Positions 27,390 to 36,300 of a DNA stretch of 36,300 nucleotides are shown here, in pieces. How positions within the stretch are numbered: position 1 is the stretch's first letter; the number at the start of each line of letters is the position of its first letter. A program made the translations under genes and the position numbers. The notes below the pieces were generated by a model, which did not search any database, was not told where the DNA came from, and saw only the letters and a list, made by a program, of their open reading frames with translations. Origin of the DNA: Rheinheimera lutimaris (GTDB taxonomy: Bacteria; Pseudomonadota; Gammaproteobacteria; Enterobacterales; Alteromonadaceae); the NCBI RefSeq assembly GCF_013283795.1, contig NZ_JABSOD010000005.1, positions 236,715-273,014 of the forward strand, given 5' to 3'.

Positions 27390-28838
27390 TCATTCAGCTT
27401 CTGTTAAGATTGATACTATTTCGGTGGTTTTTTGTTCCATTAATAGTACTTCACCTTTTGATTCTACGTTCAATCTAAGCACGTTTTCGGTGTTCGAACA
27501 ACGGATATTGAAGCGCCAATCAGCCATTTCCATACTCAAACCATCGGTGTGATCAACTAACTCCGCCTCAGAGATATACCTTAATCTAACCAGATTTATT
27601 GCGCGCTGCGGCTGCGCTATGTGAAAATTCAGTTCACCGGAAGAAGGATAAGCCTTTATCATATCTTGTACTAATACAGCCAAAGGTTTTGCCGTTACCG
27701 ACATAAGTTCAGCTATCAGCAGCCAGGGGATCATGCCGCTGTCGCAATAAGCAAAGTCACGAAAATAATGATGCGCACTCATTTCACCACCATAAACCGC
27801 ATCTTCCAACCGCATGCGCTCTTTAATAAAGGCATGGCCGGTTTTACTCATTACCGCTACACCGCCATGTTGTCGTGCTATGGCCAGGGTATTCCAGTAC
27901 AACCTCGGATCATGAATAACTTTCTGGCCGGGGTATTTCTGTAAAAAAGCGGCCGCTAACAAGCCGACAATATAATAACCTTCAATAAAGCTTCCCTGCT
28001 GGTCAAACAAAAAGCAGCGGTCAAAATCACCGTCCCAGGCAATACCAAAATCGGCGTTATTTTCCACCACTGCAGCAGCGGTTATTGCCCGGTTTTGAGT
28101 TAATAACGGATTGGGAATGCCATTGGGGAATGTTGCATCCGCTTGATGATGCACTTTAATAAACTGTAGCGGAATGTGTTGCTGCTGAAATATCGCTTCA
28201 ATTGCATCAATAACATGACCTGCAGCACCGTTGCCGGCATTGACGACCAGTCGCATCGGTTTAAGCTTTTTAATGTCGATGTAGCTCAACATATGGGCTG
28301 TATACGCCGGTAAGATGCACAGCTTGCGGTACAGCACACCGTTACTCGTCAGATTTGCCTCTTGCGCCAACGCTGCGCTCTGCTGACAAAACTGCCGGTA
28401 AGACTGCTCGGGAAACGGCTGTGCCAGCAATACAGCGGCAGCGGCTTTAATATCGCCCAGTCCGGTATCACCGCTAATTGGCCTGGCATTATGCCGCACC
28501 AGTTTCATGCCGTTATAGTCAATCGGGTTATGGCTGGCGGTCACTTCAATAGCACCATCAACAGCCAGATGCTGAGCAGCGAAATACACCTCTTCAGTGC
28601 CAGTCATACCAAGGTCGATTACCGCGACGCCCTCAGCCATTAACCCCAAAGCCAGTGCCAATTTTAATGGCTCTGACGTCGCCCGCACATCAGCGCCTAA
28701 AGCAACGGTTTTTGGCTTTACTATCTGTGCGTAGGCGCGGCCAATACACCAGGCAATATGCTCATTCAGTTCATCGCCTAACTTGCCGCGAATATCATAG
28801 GCTTTAAAACAGCTAAGCGGATCATCAATTGCGGCCAT
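27390..28838 (-). CDS. manB: Phosphomannomutase (ManB/CpsG type)
   Basis: Interconverts mannose-6-phosphate and mannose-1-phosphate for GDP-mannose synthesis. I start at the ATG at 28836-28838, which has GAGG upstream, giving 482 aa. The N-terminus reads [11 protein letters not shown]. The phosphoserine loop [13 protein letters not shown] has Ser102, and the metal loop DGDFDRC has Asp269, Asp271 and Asp273. [12 protein letters not shown] is the sugar-binding loop, and the C-terminal phosphate loop is [14 protein letters not shown]. All four alpha-phosphohexomutase motifs are therefore present. It overlaps the manC stop by 14 bp and is clearly coexpressed with it. The product would feed capsule, exopolysaccharide or O-antigen; no glycosyltransferase lies nearby. 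Confidence 0.96.
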   Translation of the reverse strand: MAAIDDPLSCFKAYDIRGKLGDELNEHIAWCIGRAYAQIVKPKTVALGADVRATSEPLKLALALGLMAEGVAVIDLGMTGTEEVYFAAQHLAVDGAIEVTASHNPIDYNGMKLVRHNARPISGDTGLGDIKAAAAVLLAQPFPEQSYRQFCQQSAALAQEANLTSNGVLYRKLCILPAYTAHMLSYIDIKKLKPMRLVVNAGNGAAGHVIDAIEAIFQQQHIPLQFIKVHHQADATFPNGIPNPLLTQNRAITAAAVVENNADFGIAWDGDFDRCFLFDQQGSFIEGYYIVGLLAAAFLQKYPGQKVIHDPRLYWNTLAIARQHGGVAVMSKTGHAFIKERMRLEDAVYGGEMSAHHYFRDFAYCDSGMIPWLLIAELMSVTAKPLAVLVQDMIKAYPSSGELNFHIAQPQRAINLVRLRYISEAELVDHTDGLSMEMADWRFNIRCSNTENVLRLNVESKGEVLLMEQKTTEIVSILTEAE

Positions 28839-30243
28839 ATTTATCCTCAAAGCGCACTATGTCGTCTTCACCCAGATAGCTGCCTGATTGCACCTCAATC
28901 AGCTCCAGCGCTATCTTGCCGGGGTTTTCCAATGAGTGGATCACCCCTACCGGAATGTAAGTAGATTCATTCTCAGTTACCATAAACTCTTTGTCGCCAT
29001 TTCTGACCAATGCCGAGCCGCTTACCACTACCCAGTGCTCAGCACGATGATGATGCATTTGTACCGACAGCTTGGCCCCGGGTTTTACGGTAATGTGTTT
29101 AACCTGATAGCGGTTACCGTGATCTATAGCGTCATATTTGCCCCAGGGCCGGAATACCTCACGGTGCAAATCGACCTCGCTGCGGCCATAACTCTGCAGC
29201 TTCGCAACAATATTCTTAACCCCCTGGATATGGGCTTTGCTGGCTACCAATACCGCATCTTTGGTTTCCACTACCACCACATCGTCCAGCCCGATAACCG
29301 CCACCAGCCGCTCTTCAGCATTTACATAGCTGTTATTACATTGCTCCAGCAGCACATCACCGCGACAAGCGTTACCCCGCTCGTCCTTGGCCATGACGTC
29401 CCACAATGCATCCCAACTGCCGACATCACTCCACCCCGCATCCAACGCTACCATAGCGGCATTGGTTGATTTTTCCATCACGGCGTAATCAATCGAGTCG
29501 GACGGGCTGGCAGCAAAGGCAGCTTTATCCAGCCGGATAAAATCCAAATCTTTGGCCGCCGCGGCCAAAGCCTGCTCTGCCGCGCTGATAATTGCCGGAG
29601 CAAACTGCTGCAACTCCGCCAGAAAACGGCTGGCTTTAAATAAAAACATGCCGCTGTTCCAAAAATAATCGCCTGAGTCGACAAACTGTTTGGCGGTGGC
29701 ATGATCCGGCTTTTCGTAAAACTGCGCTACCGCAGCAACCTCTGGTGGCAACGCATCTTTAGCACTGTCGGCACGGCGAATATAGCCGTAGCCGGTGTGG
29801 GCACAGGTCGGGACTATGCCAAAAGTTACCAGTTTGCCCTGCTCTGCGGCAGGAATAGCCAACTCAACAGCCCGATGAAAGGCCGGAATATCTTTAATAG
29901 CGTGATCTGCCGCCAATATCAGCAGCAGCGGATCAGTGCCGTCGCTCATGGCTTGCAGCGCAGCAACGGCTATAGCCGGCGCCGTATTGCGGCCGACCGG
30001 TTCCAACAAAATAGTCGGTTGCGCCGTTGCCAGCTCGCGTAATTGCTCGGCCACCATAAAACGATGATCTTCATTGCAAATAATCATCGGCGGCTGTATA
30101 TCTGTCAGGCCTTTGAGGCGCAACAGCGTATTTTGCAGCATGCTTTTTTCGTTCAACAGCGGTAAAAACTGCTTAGGCTTTTTGGCGCGGGACAAAGGCC
30201 ACAATCTGGTGCCTGAGCCGCCTGACAGGATAACAGGGATCAT
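28825..30243 (-). CDS. manC: Mannose-1-phosphate guanylyltransferase / mannose-6-phosphate isomerase
   Basis: Bifunctional enzyme of GDP-mannose synthesis. The ATG at 30241-30243 with GGAG upstream gives 472 aa, the usual length; upstream codons in frame lack a ribosome site. The nucleotidyltransferase domain starts [19 protein letters not shown], followed by [23 protein letters not shown] and [23 protein letters not shown]. The C-terminal cupin domain (about 350-472) has [31 protein letters not shown] and [14 protein letters not shown], with the metal-binding histidines of type II phosphomannose isomerases. It is the first gene of the manC-manB pair. Confidence 0.97.
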   Translation of the reverse strand: MIPVILSGGSGTRLWPLSRAKKPKQFLPLLNEKSMLQNTLLRLKGLTDIQPPMIICNEDHRFMVAEQLRELATAQPTILLEPVGRNTAPAIAVAALQAMSDGTDPLLLILAADHAIKDIPAFHRAVELAIPAAEQGKLVTFGIVPTCAHTGYGYIRRADSAKDALPPEVAAVAQFYEKPDHATAKQFVDSGDYFWNSGMFLFKASRFLAELQQFAPAIISAAEQALAAAAKDLDFIRLDKAAFAASPSDSIDYAVMEKSTNAAMVALDAGWSDVGSWDALWDVMAKDERGNACRGDVLLEQCNNSYVNAEERLVAVIGLDDVVVVETKDAVLVASKAHIQGVKNIVAKLQSYGRSEVDLHREVFRPWGKYDAIDHGNRYQVKHITVKPGAKLSVQMHHHRAEHWVVVSGSALVRNGDKEFMVTENESTYIPVGVIHSLENPGKIALELIEVQSGSYLGEDDIVRFEDKYGRN

Positions 30244-30349
30244 TTTGACTCCATTCAAGGTAAAATTCCGTTTTGAAACAATGCTCGCCACAGTATAGTC
30301 AGAATGTCAGCCGGCCGTCAGCTGTTTGTGTTAACTTAAATAAGCGCAG

Positions 30350-30377
30350 TGAAATTTGCCCAATTTAGCAAATTTCA
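30350..30377. promoter_or_regulatory. 10-bp inverted repeat in the manC/can divergent region
   Basis: TGAAATTTGC (30350-30359) and GCAAATTTCA (30368-30377) are perfect inverted repeats with an 8-bp spacer. The AT-rich dyad lies 107 bp upstream of manC and 69 bp upstream of the carbonic anhydrase gene. It is a good candidate for a regulator site acting on one or both promoters, but the factor is unknown. Confidence 0.4.
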
Positions 30378-30392
30378 GCTGGTCGGTGCTCT

Positions 30393-30428
30393 AAAAGTGG
30401 CTAAGATCGGCTATCTTGGCGCACTTTT
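30393..30428. promoter_or_regulatory. Strong hairpin just before the carbonic anhydrase ribosome site
   Basis: AAAAGTG (30393-30399) pairs with CACTTTT (30422-30428), and CTAAGAT (30401-30407) with ATCTTGG (30413-30419, including one G:U). A 1x2 internal loop separates the two stems and the apical loop is CGGCT. It ends 17 bp before the can ATG at 30446, and its right arm runs into a short T stretch. It resembles an attenuator or a structured 5' leader; in the other direction it might end stray transcription toward manC. Confidence 0.5.
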
Positions 30429-30445
30429 TCTGATCAGGGTGGACT

Positions 30446-31102
30446 ATGCCGGATTTTAAACAACTGTTTATCAATAATAAAAATTGGGCCGACCGGATTG
30501 AGAAAGAACAACCCGGCTTTTTTAAGCAACTGTCTGAGCAACAAGCGCCGGAATATTTGTGGATTGGTTGCTCTGACAGCCGTGTGCCGGCTAATGAAAT
30601 AGTCGGCTTGTTACCGGGCGAGTTATTTGTGCATCGCAATGTTGCTAACCTGGTATTGCACTCTGATATGAACTGTCTATCCGTATTGCAGTACGCTATT
30701 GATATTCTGAAAGTTAAGCATATTTTGGTTGTTGGCCACTACGGGTGCGGCGGTGTAAAAGCCGCCATGACCAAGCAGCGTGTCGGCTTTGTCGACAACT
30801 GGCTGCGCAATGTCAAAGACGTGTATTCCATGCACCGCGATGAATTGGAACAGGTCGCTGATGACAGCGAACGGTTAAACCGGTTGATTGAGTTAAACGT
30901 GATGGAGCAGGTGCGTAATTTGTGTCATACCAGTTTTGTGCAGGAAGCCTGGGAGCGCGGTCAGCCGCTGACTATTCATGGTTGGGTGTACAGTTTGCGC
31001 AATGGTCGGGTTAAAGACCTGCGCGTCAGTCATTCCTGTGCCGATAAAATTGACGATATCTACACTTTAGATCTGACTGACTCCGGCCTTAGCGAAAAAT
31101 AA
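30446..31102 (+). CDS. can: Beta-class carbonic anhydrase
   Basis: Interconverts CO2 and bicarbonate, supplying bicarbonate to biosynthetic carboxylases. The 218-aa protein has all zinc-site residues at the same positions as E. coli Can: Cys42, Asp44 and Arg46 in WIGCSDSRVPANE, and His98 and Cys101 in VVGHYGCGGVKAA. FVHRNVANLV and IHGWVYSLRNGRVKDL also match this type. Conserved Trp39 and Val residues suggest the bicarbonate-sensitive (type II) beta class, but that is an inference. GGGTGG precedes the ATG. It abuts the convergent secreted-protein gene with no terminator between. Confidence 0.97.
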   Translation: MPDFKQLFINNKNWADRIEKEQPGFFKQLSEQQAPEYLWIGCSDSRVPANEIVGLLPGELFVHRNVANLVLHSDMNCLSVLQYAIDILKVKHILVVGHYGCGGVKAAMTKQRVGFVDNWLRNVKDVYSMHRDELEQVADDSERLNRLIELNVMEQVRNLCHTSFVQEAWERGQPLTIHGWVYSLRNGRVKDLRVSHSCADKIDDIYTLDLTDSGLSEK

Positions 31103-31636
31103 CTATTTAAAAATAATCTGCTGCTGCGCTACCGGTTTGTAGGTGGCGCGGTGGCCGTCAACCCAGTTGCCGTTTTGCAGGTAGCTGGATTTCGTCTCTA
31201 AAGTACCATCGGGCATAATGCGGCTGAATGATTTTACCTGCGTAATACCGTTTTGGTTATTCTCAACGTTTTCCAGTGCAATAATTTCACCCACCCGAGC
31301 ATCAAACTCCATAGTGCCGTGGGTGTAAAAGCCGGCGGTGGTGAAATAGTAATAGGCCAAGCTTTGCTGGTTTTCATCCCAGAAGATAAATGACTCACCA
31401 CCATATTGGCCATCATTAATCGAATGCACCGTCTTGATGGCTTGGCCATTTAAGGCACGGCTCCACAGCGAACGGTCAATCACTGTTGTCTGAGCGCCAG
31501 GCTGTGTCAAATCTCCCTGCCAATGCTGATTAAGGTAAGGCCGCAGTGGTTCCAGCTTTGGATGCAGCTCTCCTTGCTCAGTTGCAAAAACGGCGGTACT
31601 TAGCAGCACACTAAGCCAAAACAATACTGTTTTCAT
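31103..31636 (-). CDS. Small secreted protein of unknown function
   Basis: A 177-aa protein with a Sec signal peptide (MKTVLFWLSVLLSTAVFA, predicted cleavage after residue 18), so probably periplasmic. The mature part begins with a helix (LHPKLEPLRPYLNQHWQGDL). It continues as alternating beta strands rich in aromatic residues and glycine (SFIFWDENQQSLAYYYFTTAG, THGTMEF), ending VDGHRATYKP. This pattern suggests a small lipocalin-like or DUF1579-like beta barrel, which I cannot confirm. No catalytic motif is evident. It lies between can (abutting, convergent) and purU (66 bp upstream on the same strand). Confidence 0.72.
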   Translation of the reverse strand: MKTVLFWLSVLLSTAVFATEQGELHPKLEPLRPYLNQHWQGDLTQPGAQTTVIDRSLWSRALNGQAIKTVHSINDGQYGGESFIFWDENQQSLAYYYFTTAGFYTHGTMEFDARVGEIIALENVENNQNGITQVKSFSRIMPDGTLETKSSYLQNGNWVDGHRATYKPVAQQQIIFK

Positions 31637-31702
31637 GCTAATACTCTCTCAATGATGTTGTGTCAAGTATCAGAGAAAAGCACCGCAATGTAAAATCAAC
31701 CG

Positions 31703-32536
31703 TTACAGGATCACGGTTTTATTGCCATGCACGAACACCCTGTCTTCAACCACCAGTTGCAGTGCTTTACTCAGAGCTGATTTCTCTACATCACGACCGG
31801 CGCGGGCCATATCGTCGGCACTGAAATTATGATCGACCGGTGCCACCATTTGTTGAATAATCGGCCCCTCATCCAAATCGTCATTCACAAAATGCGCCGT
31901 GGCGCCGATAATTTTCACCCCACGCTCAAACGCTTGCCGGTAAGGATTAGCACCGATAAAGGCCGGTAAAAAGCTATGATGAATATTAATAATTTTATCC
32001 GGAAACTGCGCTACAAAGGCCGGCGTTAAAATACGCATAAATTTAGCCAGTACCAGATATTCCGGCTGATAAGGCTTAATCACTTCCAGCAGCGCTGCTT
32101 CGTGTTCTGTGCGGCTTAAGCCCTGATGGCTGACATAGTGATAGGGTAAATCAAACCGCGCCGCCAGTTGCTCCAGCTGCGGGTAGTTGCCCACAACAGC
32201 AGCAATATCCAGTGCCAGCGAGCCGTCAAATACTTTGATCAGAATATCACCCAGGCAATGCGCTTCTTTGGTTACCAAGATTACAACGCGCTTGGCGCGA
32301 CGGCTGACTAAGCTGCGCTCGGATCCCGGCGGTAAAGCACGGTCTAAATCAAACAACAGCGTAGCGTCGTTAAATACGCCTTCAAGTTCAGTGCGCATAT
32401 AAAACTGGCCGCTAACCGGGTCAACATATTCTGTGTTGCGGATGATATTTAACTGGTGTTTATAACAAATATTGGTGATTTGCGCGATCAACCCTTTGGA
32501 GTCAGGGCATTCTGTCAGTAAGACCTTACGTTCCAT
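31703..32536 (-). CDS. purU: Formyltetrahydrofolate deformylase
   Basis: Hydrolyses 10-formyl-tetrahydrofolate to formate and tetrahydrofolate, balancing one-carbon pools and supplying formate to PurT. The 277-aa protein has an N-terminal ACT domain (about 5-80, CPDSKGLIAQITN), the regulatory region that senses methionine/glycine in E. coli. The formyltransferase-like domain carries the catalytic Asn184, His186 and Asp222 in IINIHHSFLPAFIGA and DLDEGPII, with ANPYRQAFERGVKIIGATAHFV between. The length matches E. coli PurU (280). The ATG is at 32534-32536, and it is divergent from trmO. Confidence 0.97.
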   Translation of the reverse strand: MERKVLLTECPDSKGLIAQITNICYKHQLNIIRNTEYVDPVSGQFYMRTELEGVFNDATLLFDLDRALPPGSERSLVSRRAKRVVILVTKEAHCLGDILIKVFDGSLALDIAAVVGNYPQLEQLAARFDLPYHYVSHQGLSRTEHEAALLEVIKPYQPEYLVLAKFMRILTPAFVAQFPDKIINIHHSFLPAFIGANPYRQAFERGVKIIGATAHFVNDDLDEGPIIQQMVAPVDHNFSADDMARAGRDVEKSALSKALQLVVEDRVFVHGNKTVIL

Positions 32537-32691
32537 AATATTGTGTATACCTTATTCATACTTGGTTAGTTTTTACCGCATATGGTGCTCTGGCGTCAAA
32601 GACATTTAGATGTCTTCGACTTAACTTGTTGTTTCGACAAAAAGCCGCATAATACCGCAGATTAGCTTTGTCTGCGTTTGCACGGGAGTTT

Positions 32692-33402
32692 ATGGCGTCT
32701 TATCAGTTTAATGTGGTGGGTTATATTCAGTCGCCCTACAAGCAAAAATTTGCGATTCCGCGCCAACCGGGGCTTATTCCTGAGGCCAGCGGTTATCTGG
32801 TGCTGGAAGATGACTACAGCGATGAAGCTATTCTGCGCGGTATCGACAGTTTCAGCCATTTATGGCTGCTGTTTGTGTTTCACGAGACGGCAGATAAAGG
32901 CTGGTCGCCTATGGTGCGTCCGCCACGCCTGGGTGGTAATGCCCGTAAAGGCGTGTTTGCCACCCGCGCTACTTTCCGGCCCAACCCGGTGGGTCTGTCA
33001 GTGGTAAAGCTGCAAGGCGTTGAGCGCAAAAACGGTAAGCTGATGCTGAAAATCAGTGGTATTGATTTGCTTGATGGCACGCCGGTAATCGATATTAAGC
33101 CTTACCTGCCTTATTCTGATGCCTTGCCAAACGCAGCCGGCGGTTTTGCCGATGCCGCACCACAAACCGCGATGACAGTTAGCTTTGCTGAGCAAGCCAG
33201 TCTGTTCTGCCTAAAACAAATCCAATATCCTGATTTACAAGTATTTATTGAAAAGGTACTAAAACAAGATCCACGCCCGTCGTATAAAAAACAACGCGAA
33301 GGTGAACAAAGTTACGGCATGACACTGTATAACTACAATATTAAATGGACCGTAAACGGAGAACATAACCATGTTACTGAAATCCATCAGCTACCTGAGT
33401 AG
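32692..33402 (+). CDS. trmO: tRNA (N6-threonylcarbamoyladenosine37-N6)-methyltransferase TrmO
   Basis: SAM-dependent methylation of t6A37 to m6t6A37 in tRNA-Thr that reads ACY codons. The chosen ATG at 32692 has GGGAG upstream and gives 236 aa, close to E. coli TrmO (235); a TTG eight codons earlier is unlikely. The TsaA/YaeB fold is recognisable from GYIQSPYKQKFAIPRQPGL, RPPRLGGNARKGVFATRA and RPNPVGLSVVKL, followed by DLLDGTPVIDIKPYLPYSD. It lies upstream of proS as in E. coli, but with a kelch-like gene between. Its 3' end overlaps the kelch gene by 32 bp, so the two are coexpressed. Confidence 0.95.
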   Translation: MASYQFNVVGYIQSPYKQKFAIPRQPGLIPEASGYLVLEDDYSDEAILRGIDSFSHLWLLFVFHETADKGWSPMVRPPRLGGNARKGVFATRATFRPNPVGLSVVKLQGVERKNGKLMLKISGIDLLDGTPVIDIKPYLPYSDALPNAAGGFADAAPQTAMTVSFAEQASLFCLKQIQYPDLQVFIEKVLKQDPRPSYKKQREGEQSYGMTLYNYNIKWTVNGEHNHVTEIHQLPE

Positions 33403-34438
33403 TTTGGCAGCTGCAGCAACCTGTGTTGCCGTATCCGCCACTACACTACCCGACTTACCCGAGCCGGTAAGTAATAACGCCGTTGCGATAACGTCGGTGC
33501 GCGGTAAAACCTATATTGCCAGCTTTATGGGCATAGGCCCGGGTAAACAACACAGCGACGTGCACAATAAAGTCTGGATGCACACCGTGGGCGAATTTAA
33601 CTGGCAAAGTCTGCCGGCCGTGCCCAGCACCCAAAAAGTGAACGGCCGTATTGCTGCCAGTGCAGTAGCGCTTAACAATAACTTTTTTATCTTTGGCGGT
33701 TTTAGCGTTAATGCTGATGGCTCTGAGCAGACCGCGGTAGACAGTTACCGTATTGATCCGGTAACCAAACGCTACACCAAACTGAATGATATTCCGGTAC
33801 CGGTAGATGACGCTGTCGCGTTAACCTACCAGAACCGTTACATCTATCTTGTCAGCGGCCGGAGCGATCATGGCAATGTCAACCTGGTACAGGTATTTGA
33901 TAACTTTACCCAGCGCTGGTCACAGGCCACGCCGTTTCCCGGCAAATCGGTATTTGGCTTAGCCGGTGCTATGGCTGATAACCGGATGCTGGTCTGTGAT
34001 GGTGTGGCATTGCAATATTACGCTGATAAAAAACGTGAATATAAAAGTGAACCGGCCTGTTACCTCGGCACAGTAGGCAGCAATGCTAACCAAATCGACT
34101 GGCGTATCATTCCGCATCCTACCGGCACTGCTCGTTACCGTATGGCTGGTATTAACACCAAAATTGATGGCAAAGATATGCTGGTGTTTATCGGCGGCAC
34201 CACTAACCCGTATAACTACAATGGTATTGGCTACAATGGCACACCGTCAGAGCCTGACAGCAAGGTATGGGTATTTTCGTTAGCAGAGCAACGCTGGCTT
34301 AAAGCGGCTGATACCACAGCTGTAATGGACTTACGCGGTCTTGTGGATATAGATGGCGACATCTATTCGGTTGGCGGCATGCAACAGGGCCGGCAAGTCA
34401 GCCCCAAACTGATTAAACACCAGATAAAACTCCAATAG
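33371..34438 (+). CDS. Kelch-repeat beta-propeller, secreted
   Basis: A 355-aa protein with a Sec-type signal peptide (about 1-23, [13 protein letters not shown]), so probably periplasmic. The body has six or so kelch-like blades, each with a G-G doublet or aromatic strand: [56 protein letters not shown] and [11 protein letters not shown]. The composition is close to the NanM (sialate mutarotase) and YjhT type of small kelch proteins, but catalytic equivalence is not established. The ATG at 33371 has GGAG upstream and overlaps the end of trmO by 32 bp. A terminator separates it from proS. Why a secreted propeller is coupled to a tRNA enzyme is unclear. Confidence 0.83.
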   Translation: MLLKSISYLSSLAAAATCVAVSATTLPDLPEPVSNNAVAITSVRGKTYIASFMGIGPGKQHSDVHNKVWMHTVGEFNWQSLPAVPSTQKVNGRIAASAVALNNNFFIFGGFSVNADGSEQTAVDSYRIDPVTKRYTKLNDIPVPVDDAVALTYQNRYIYLVSGRSDHGNVNLVQVFDNFTQRWSQATPFPGKSVFGLAGAMADNRMLVCDGVALQYYADKKREYKSEPACYLGTVGSNANQIDWRIIPHPTGTARYRMAGINTKIDGKDMLVFIGGTTNPYNYNGIGYNGTPSEPDSKVWVFSLAEQRWLKAADTTAVMDLRGLVDIDGDIYSVGGMQQGRQVSPKLIKHQIKLQ

Positions 34439-34447
34439 AATTGCCCC

Positions 34448-34477
34448 TGCCGCCTTGCTAGAATGGCGGCAATTTTT
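34448..34477 (+). terminator. Terminator after the kelch gene
   Basis: TGCCGCC (34448-34454) pairs with GGCGGCA (34465-34471) around a 10-nt loop and runs into ATTTTT. It lies 10 bp after the kelch stop and 23 bp before proS, so it should end the trmO-kelch transcript. The proS promoter then has very little room, and part of it may overlap the kelch gene. Confidence 0.75.
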
Positions 34478-34499
34478 CAGCACGACATATGAGAATACG

Positions 34500-36227
34500 A
34501 TGCGCAGCAGTCAGTACTTACTATCTACCGTAAAAGAAACCCCGGCCGATGCCGAAGTTATCAGCCACAAACTTATGCTGCGCGCCGGTATGGTGCGTCG
34601 TGTTGCCTCCGGCATGTACACTTACCTGCCTACCGGCGTGCGGGTACTGCGTAAAGTTGAGCAAATTGTGCGCGAAGAAATGAACAAAGCCGGCGCTATT
34701 GAAGTATTAATGCCGATGGTGCAACCGGCGGAGCTGTGGCAGGAGTCCGGCCGCTGGGACAAAATGGACGCCGAGTTACTGCGCTTTAAAGACCGCCACA
34801 CCCGTGATTTTGTGCTGGGGCCGACCCACGAAGAAGTGATCACAGATTTAGTGCGGCGCGAAATCACCAGCTATAAGCAACTGCCACTGAACCTGTATCA
34901 AATTCAGACTAAGTTCCGTGACGAACGCCGGCCACGCTTTGGTGTCATGCGCGCGCGCGAATTTTTAATGAAAGATGCCTACTCGTTTCATTTAGGCCAG
35001 GACAGCCTGCAGCAAACTTATGACGCCATGTATCAGGCGTACTGCAATATTTTTACCCGTTTAGGCCTGGATTTCCGTCCGGTACTGGCCGACACCGGTG
35101 CTATCGGCGGCAGTATGTCACACGAATTCCATGTGCTGGCCGCGTCCGGCGAAGATGCTATCGCATTTTCCGACGAAAGTGATTACGCCGCCAATATTGA
35201 AATGGCCGAAGCCTTAGCACCTAAAGGTGAACGCGGTGCTGCGACACAAACTCTGGCAGAAGTTGCCACACCCAATGCCAAAACCGTGGCGGATGTTGCA
35301 GCTCTGCTAAAGCAGGATATGGCGCTGGTAAGCAAAACCCTGATTGTTTATGCCGCCAAAGCCGATGACAAGGCACCACAGACTCTTGTTGCTCTGGTAC
35401 TGCGTGGCGACCACGAACTGAACGAAATTAAAGCCGAAAAGCTGCCGCAGGTACAAAGCCCGCTGGTGTTTGCCAGCGAAGAAGAAATTCGCGCGGCTAT
35501 CGGCGCAGGCCCGGGCTCACTGGGGCCGGTGGGCTTGCCACTGCCGGTTATTGTTGATCGCAGCGCGGCGCATTTAGCAGATTTTATCTGTGGCGCCAAT
35601 AAAGACGGCTACCACTTAACCGGTGTTAACTGGGACCGTGATATTAAAGATTACAGCGTGGCAGATTTGCGTAATATCGTTGAAGGTGACGCCAGCCCTT
35701 GCGGCAAAGGTACACTGGTGATTAAGCGCGGTATAGAAGTCGGCCATATCTTCCAATTAGGCGATCGCTACTCTCAGGCCTTAAAAGCCGGCGTATTAAA
35801 CGAAGAAGGCAAACACCAGATCATGACCATGGGCTGCTATGGTGTCGGCGTATCGCGCATTATTGCCGCCGCTATCGAGCAAAACCACGATGATTACGGC
35901 ATTATCTGGCCGGATGCGATAGCGCCATTTCAAATTGCATTAATACCAATGAATATGCATAAATCGGTGCGGATTGAAGAAGCCACAGTACGGTTATACA
36001 ACGAACTGACTGCCGCCGGTTTTGAAGTGATGTTTGACGATCGTAAAGAGCGGCCCGGCGTGATGTTTGCCGATATGGAGCTGATGGGTATTCCGCACAG
36101 CATCGTCGTTGGCGAGCGTAACCTCGACAACCAACAGGTAGAATACAAAAACCGTCGCACAGGCGAAAAAGAAATGCTGGATATTCCATCTGTGGTTGCT
36201 GCCATGCAGCAAAAGCTGGCAAAGTAA
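34500..36227 (+). CDS. proS: Prolyl-tRNA synthetase
   Basis: Charges tRNA-Pro with proline and edits mischarged alanine. The chosen ATG at 34500 gives 575 aa, near E. coli ProS (572). Class II motifs are seen: [20 protein letters not shown] (motif 1 region), [25 protein letters not shown] (motif 2, in part), and [24 protein letters not shown] (motif 3). The bacterial-type insertion/editing domain lies between motifs 2 and 3, about 225-400, with VSKTLIVYA holding the editing lysine and [19 protein letters not shown] at its end. The anticodon-binding domain follows (IALIPMNMH to the C-terminus). The Shine-Dalgarno is a weak GAGA. Confidence 0.98.
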   Translation: MRSSQYLLSTVKETPADAEVISHKLMLRAGMVRRVASGMYTYLPTGVRVLRKVEQIVREEMNKAGAIEVLMPMVQPAELWQESGRWDKMDAELLRFKDRHTRDFVLGPTHEEVITDLVRREITSYKQLPLNLYQIQTKFRDERRPRFGVMRAREFLMKDAYSFHLGQDSLQQTYDAMYQAYCNIFTRLGLDFRPVLADTGAIGGSMSHEFHVLAASGEDAIAFSDESDYAANIEMAEALAPKGERGAATQTLAEVATPNAKTVADVAALLKQDMALVSKTLIVYAAKADDKAPQTLVALVLRGDHELNEIKAEKLPQVQSPLVFASEEEIRAAIGAGPGSLGPVGLPLPVIVDRSAAHLADFICGANKDGYHLTGVNWDRDIKDYSVADLRNIVEGDASPCGKGTLVIKRGIEVGHIFQLGDRYSQALKAGVLNEEGKHQIMTMGCYGVGVSRIIAAAIEQNHDDYGIIWPDAIAPFQIALIPMNMHKSVRIEEATVRLYNELTAAGFEVMFDDRKERPGVMFADMELMGIPHSIVVGERNLDNQQVEYKNRRTGEKEMLDIPSVVAAMQQKLAK

Positions 36228-36252
36228 CGCCAGCTTATAATAGGAAAAAGGC

Positions 36253-36264
36253 AGCGAATTCGCT
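36253..36264. repeat. 12-bp palindrome between proS and its terminator
   Basis: AGCGAATTCGCT is perfectly self-complementary. It lies 25 bp after the proS stop and 3 bp before the terminator stem. It is likely an extra mRNA fold or chance. Confidence 0.3.
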
Positions 36265-36266
36265 TA

Positions 36267-36297
36267 ATGCCGGTCAGTTAAGCTGACCGGCATTTTT
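36267..36297 (+). terminator. Rho-independent terminator of proS
   Basis: ATGCCGGTCAG (36267-36277) and CTGACCGGCAT (36283-36293) form an 11-bp stem around TTAAG, followed by a T-rich run to 36297 and beyond. It lies 39 bp after the proS stop. Confidence 0.9.
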
Positions 36298-36300
36298 CTT

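Noticed and set aside
28936..29469. A 177-codon open frame on the plus strand
   Set aside because: It is antisense to manC, whose motifs are continuous across this stretch. The translation has no recognisable feature and no upstream ribosome site.

Overview
The window is ordinary, densely packed chromosome from a gammaproteobacterium, most likely of the Alteromonadales/Chromatiales branch that holds Rheinheimera, Arsukibacterium and Alishewanella. I infer this from protein content and gene order, not from a 16S gene, which is absent. Two neighbourhoods are arranged as in Escherichia coli with extra genes inserted: mutH<>rppH-ptsP-lgt-thyA, and cysB-topA-sohB<>yciK. I saw no tRNA or rRNA gene, insertion sequence, phage gene or CRISPR array.

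Layout. 1-255: 5' part of a MoeB/ThiF-type adenylyltransferase. 445-8683, all on the minus strand: rppH, ptsP, a TauE/SafE permease, lgt, thyA, three tandem FlgO-like lipoproteins and an unrecognised protein. Spacings are short, with two ATGA overlaps. 8684-9054: intergenic region with a consensus DnaA box inside an interrupted inverted repeat. 9055-12517: mutH, a solute-binding lipoprotein, a sterol-desaturase-type di-iron membrane protein and cysB. 12681-14213: a small sensorless histidine kinase and a membrane-anchored coiled-coil protein. 14275-18428: topA and, divergently, astB. 18490-26708: an Ig-like repeat lipoprotein, a DAACS symporter, sohB, a VolA-type lipase and yciK. 26767-30243: an H-NS-like protein, then the GDP-mannose genes manB and manC. 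30446-36227: beta-carbonic anhydrase, a small secreted protein, purU, trmO, a kelch-like protein and proS.

Functional links. manC-manB supply GDP-mannose for surface polysaccharide. lgt makes the lipid modification needed by at least six predicted lipoproteins in the window: three FlgO-like proteins, the solute-binding protein, the Ig-like protein and the VolA-like lipase. thyA and purU both act in folate one-carbon metabolism. ptsP and rppH are global regulators, of nitrogen-PTS signalling and of mRNA decay. Most convergent gene pairs share a bidirectional hairpin terminator.

I found no clear new multi-gene system. The best candidates for follow-up are an H-NS-like protein whose C-terminal domain lacks the usual Q/RGR DNA-binding loop, the triplicated FlgO-like lipoproteins with an unknown partner gene, the DnaA-box inverted repeat between rppH and mutH, a 14-bp hairpin just before the carbonic anhydrase start, and the kinase/coiled-coil pair between cysB and topA.
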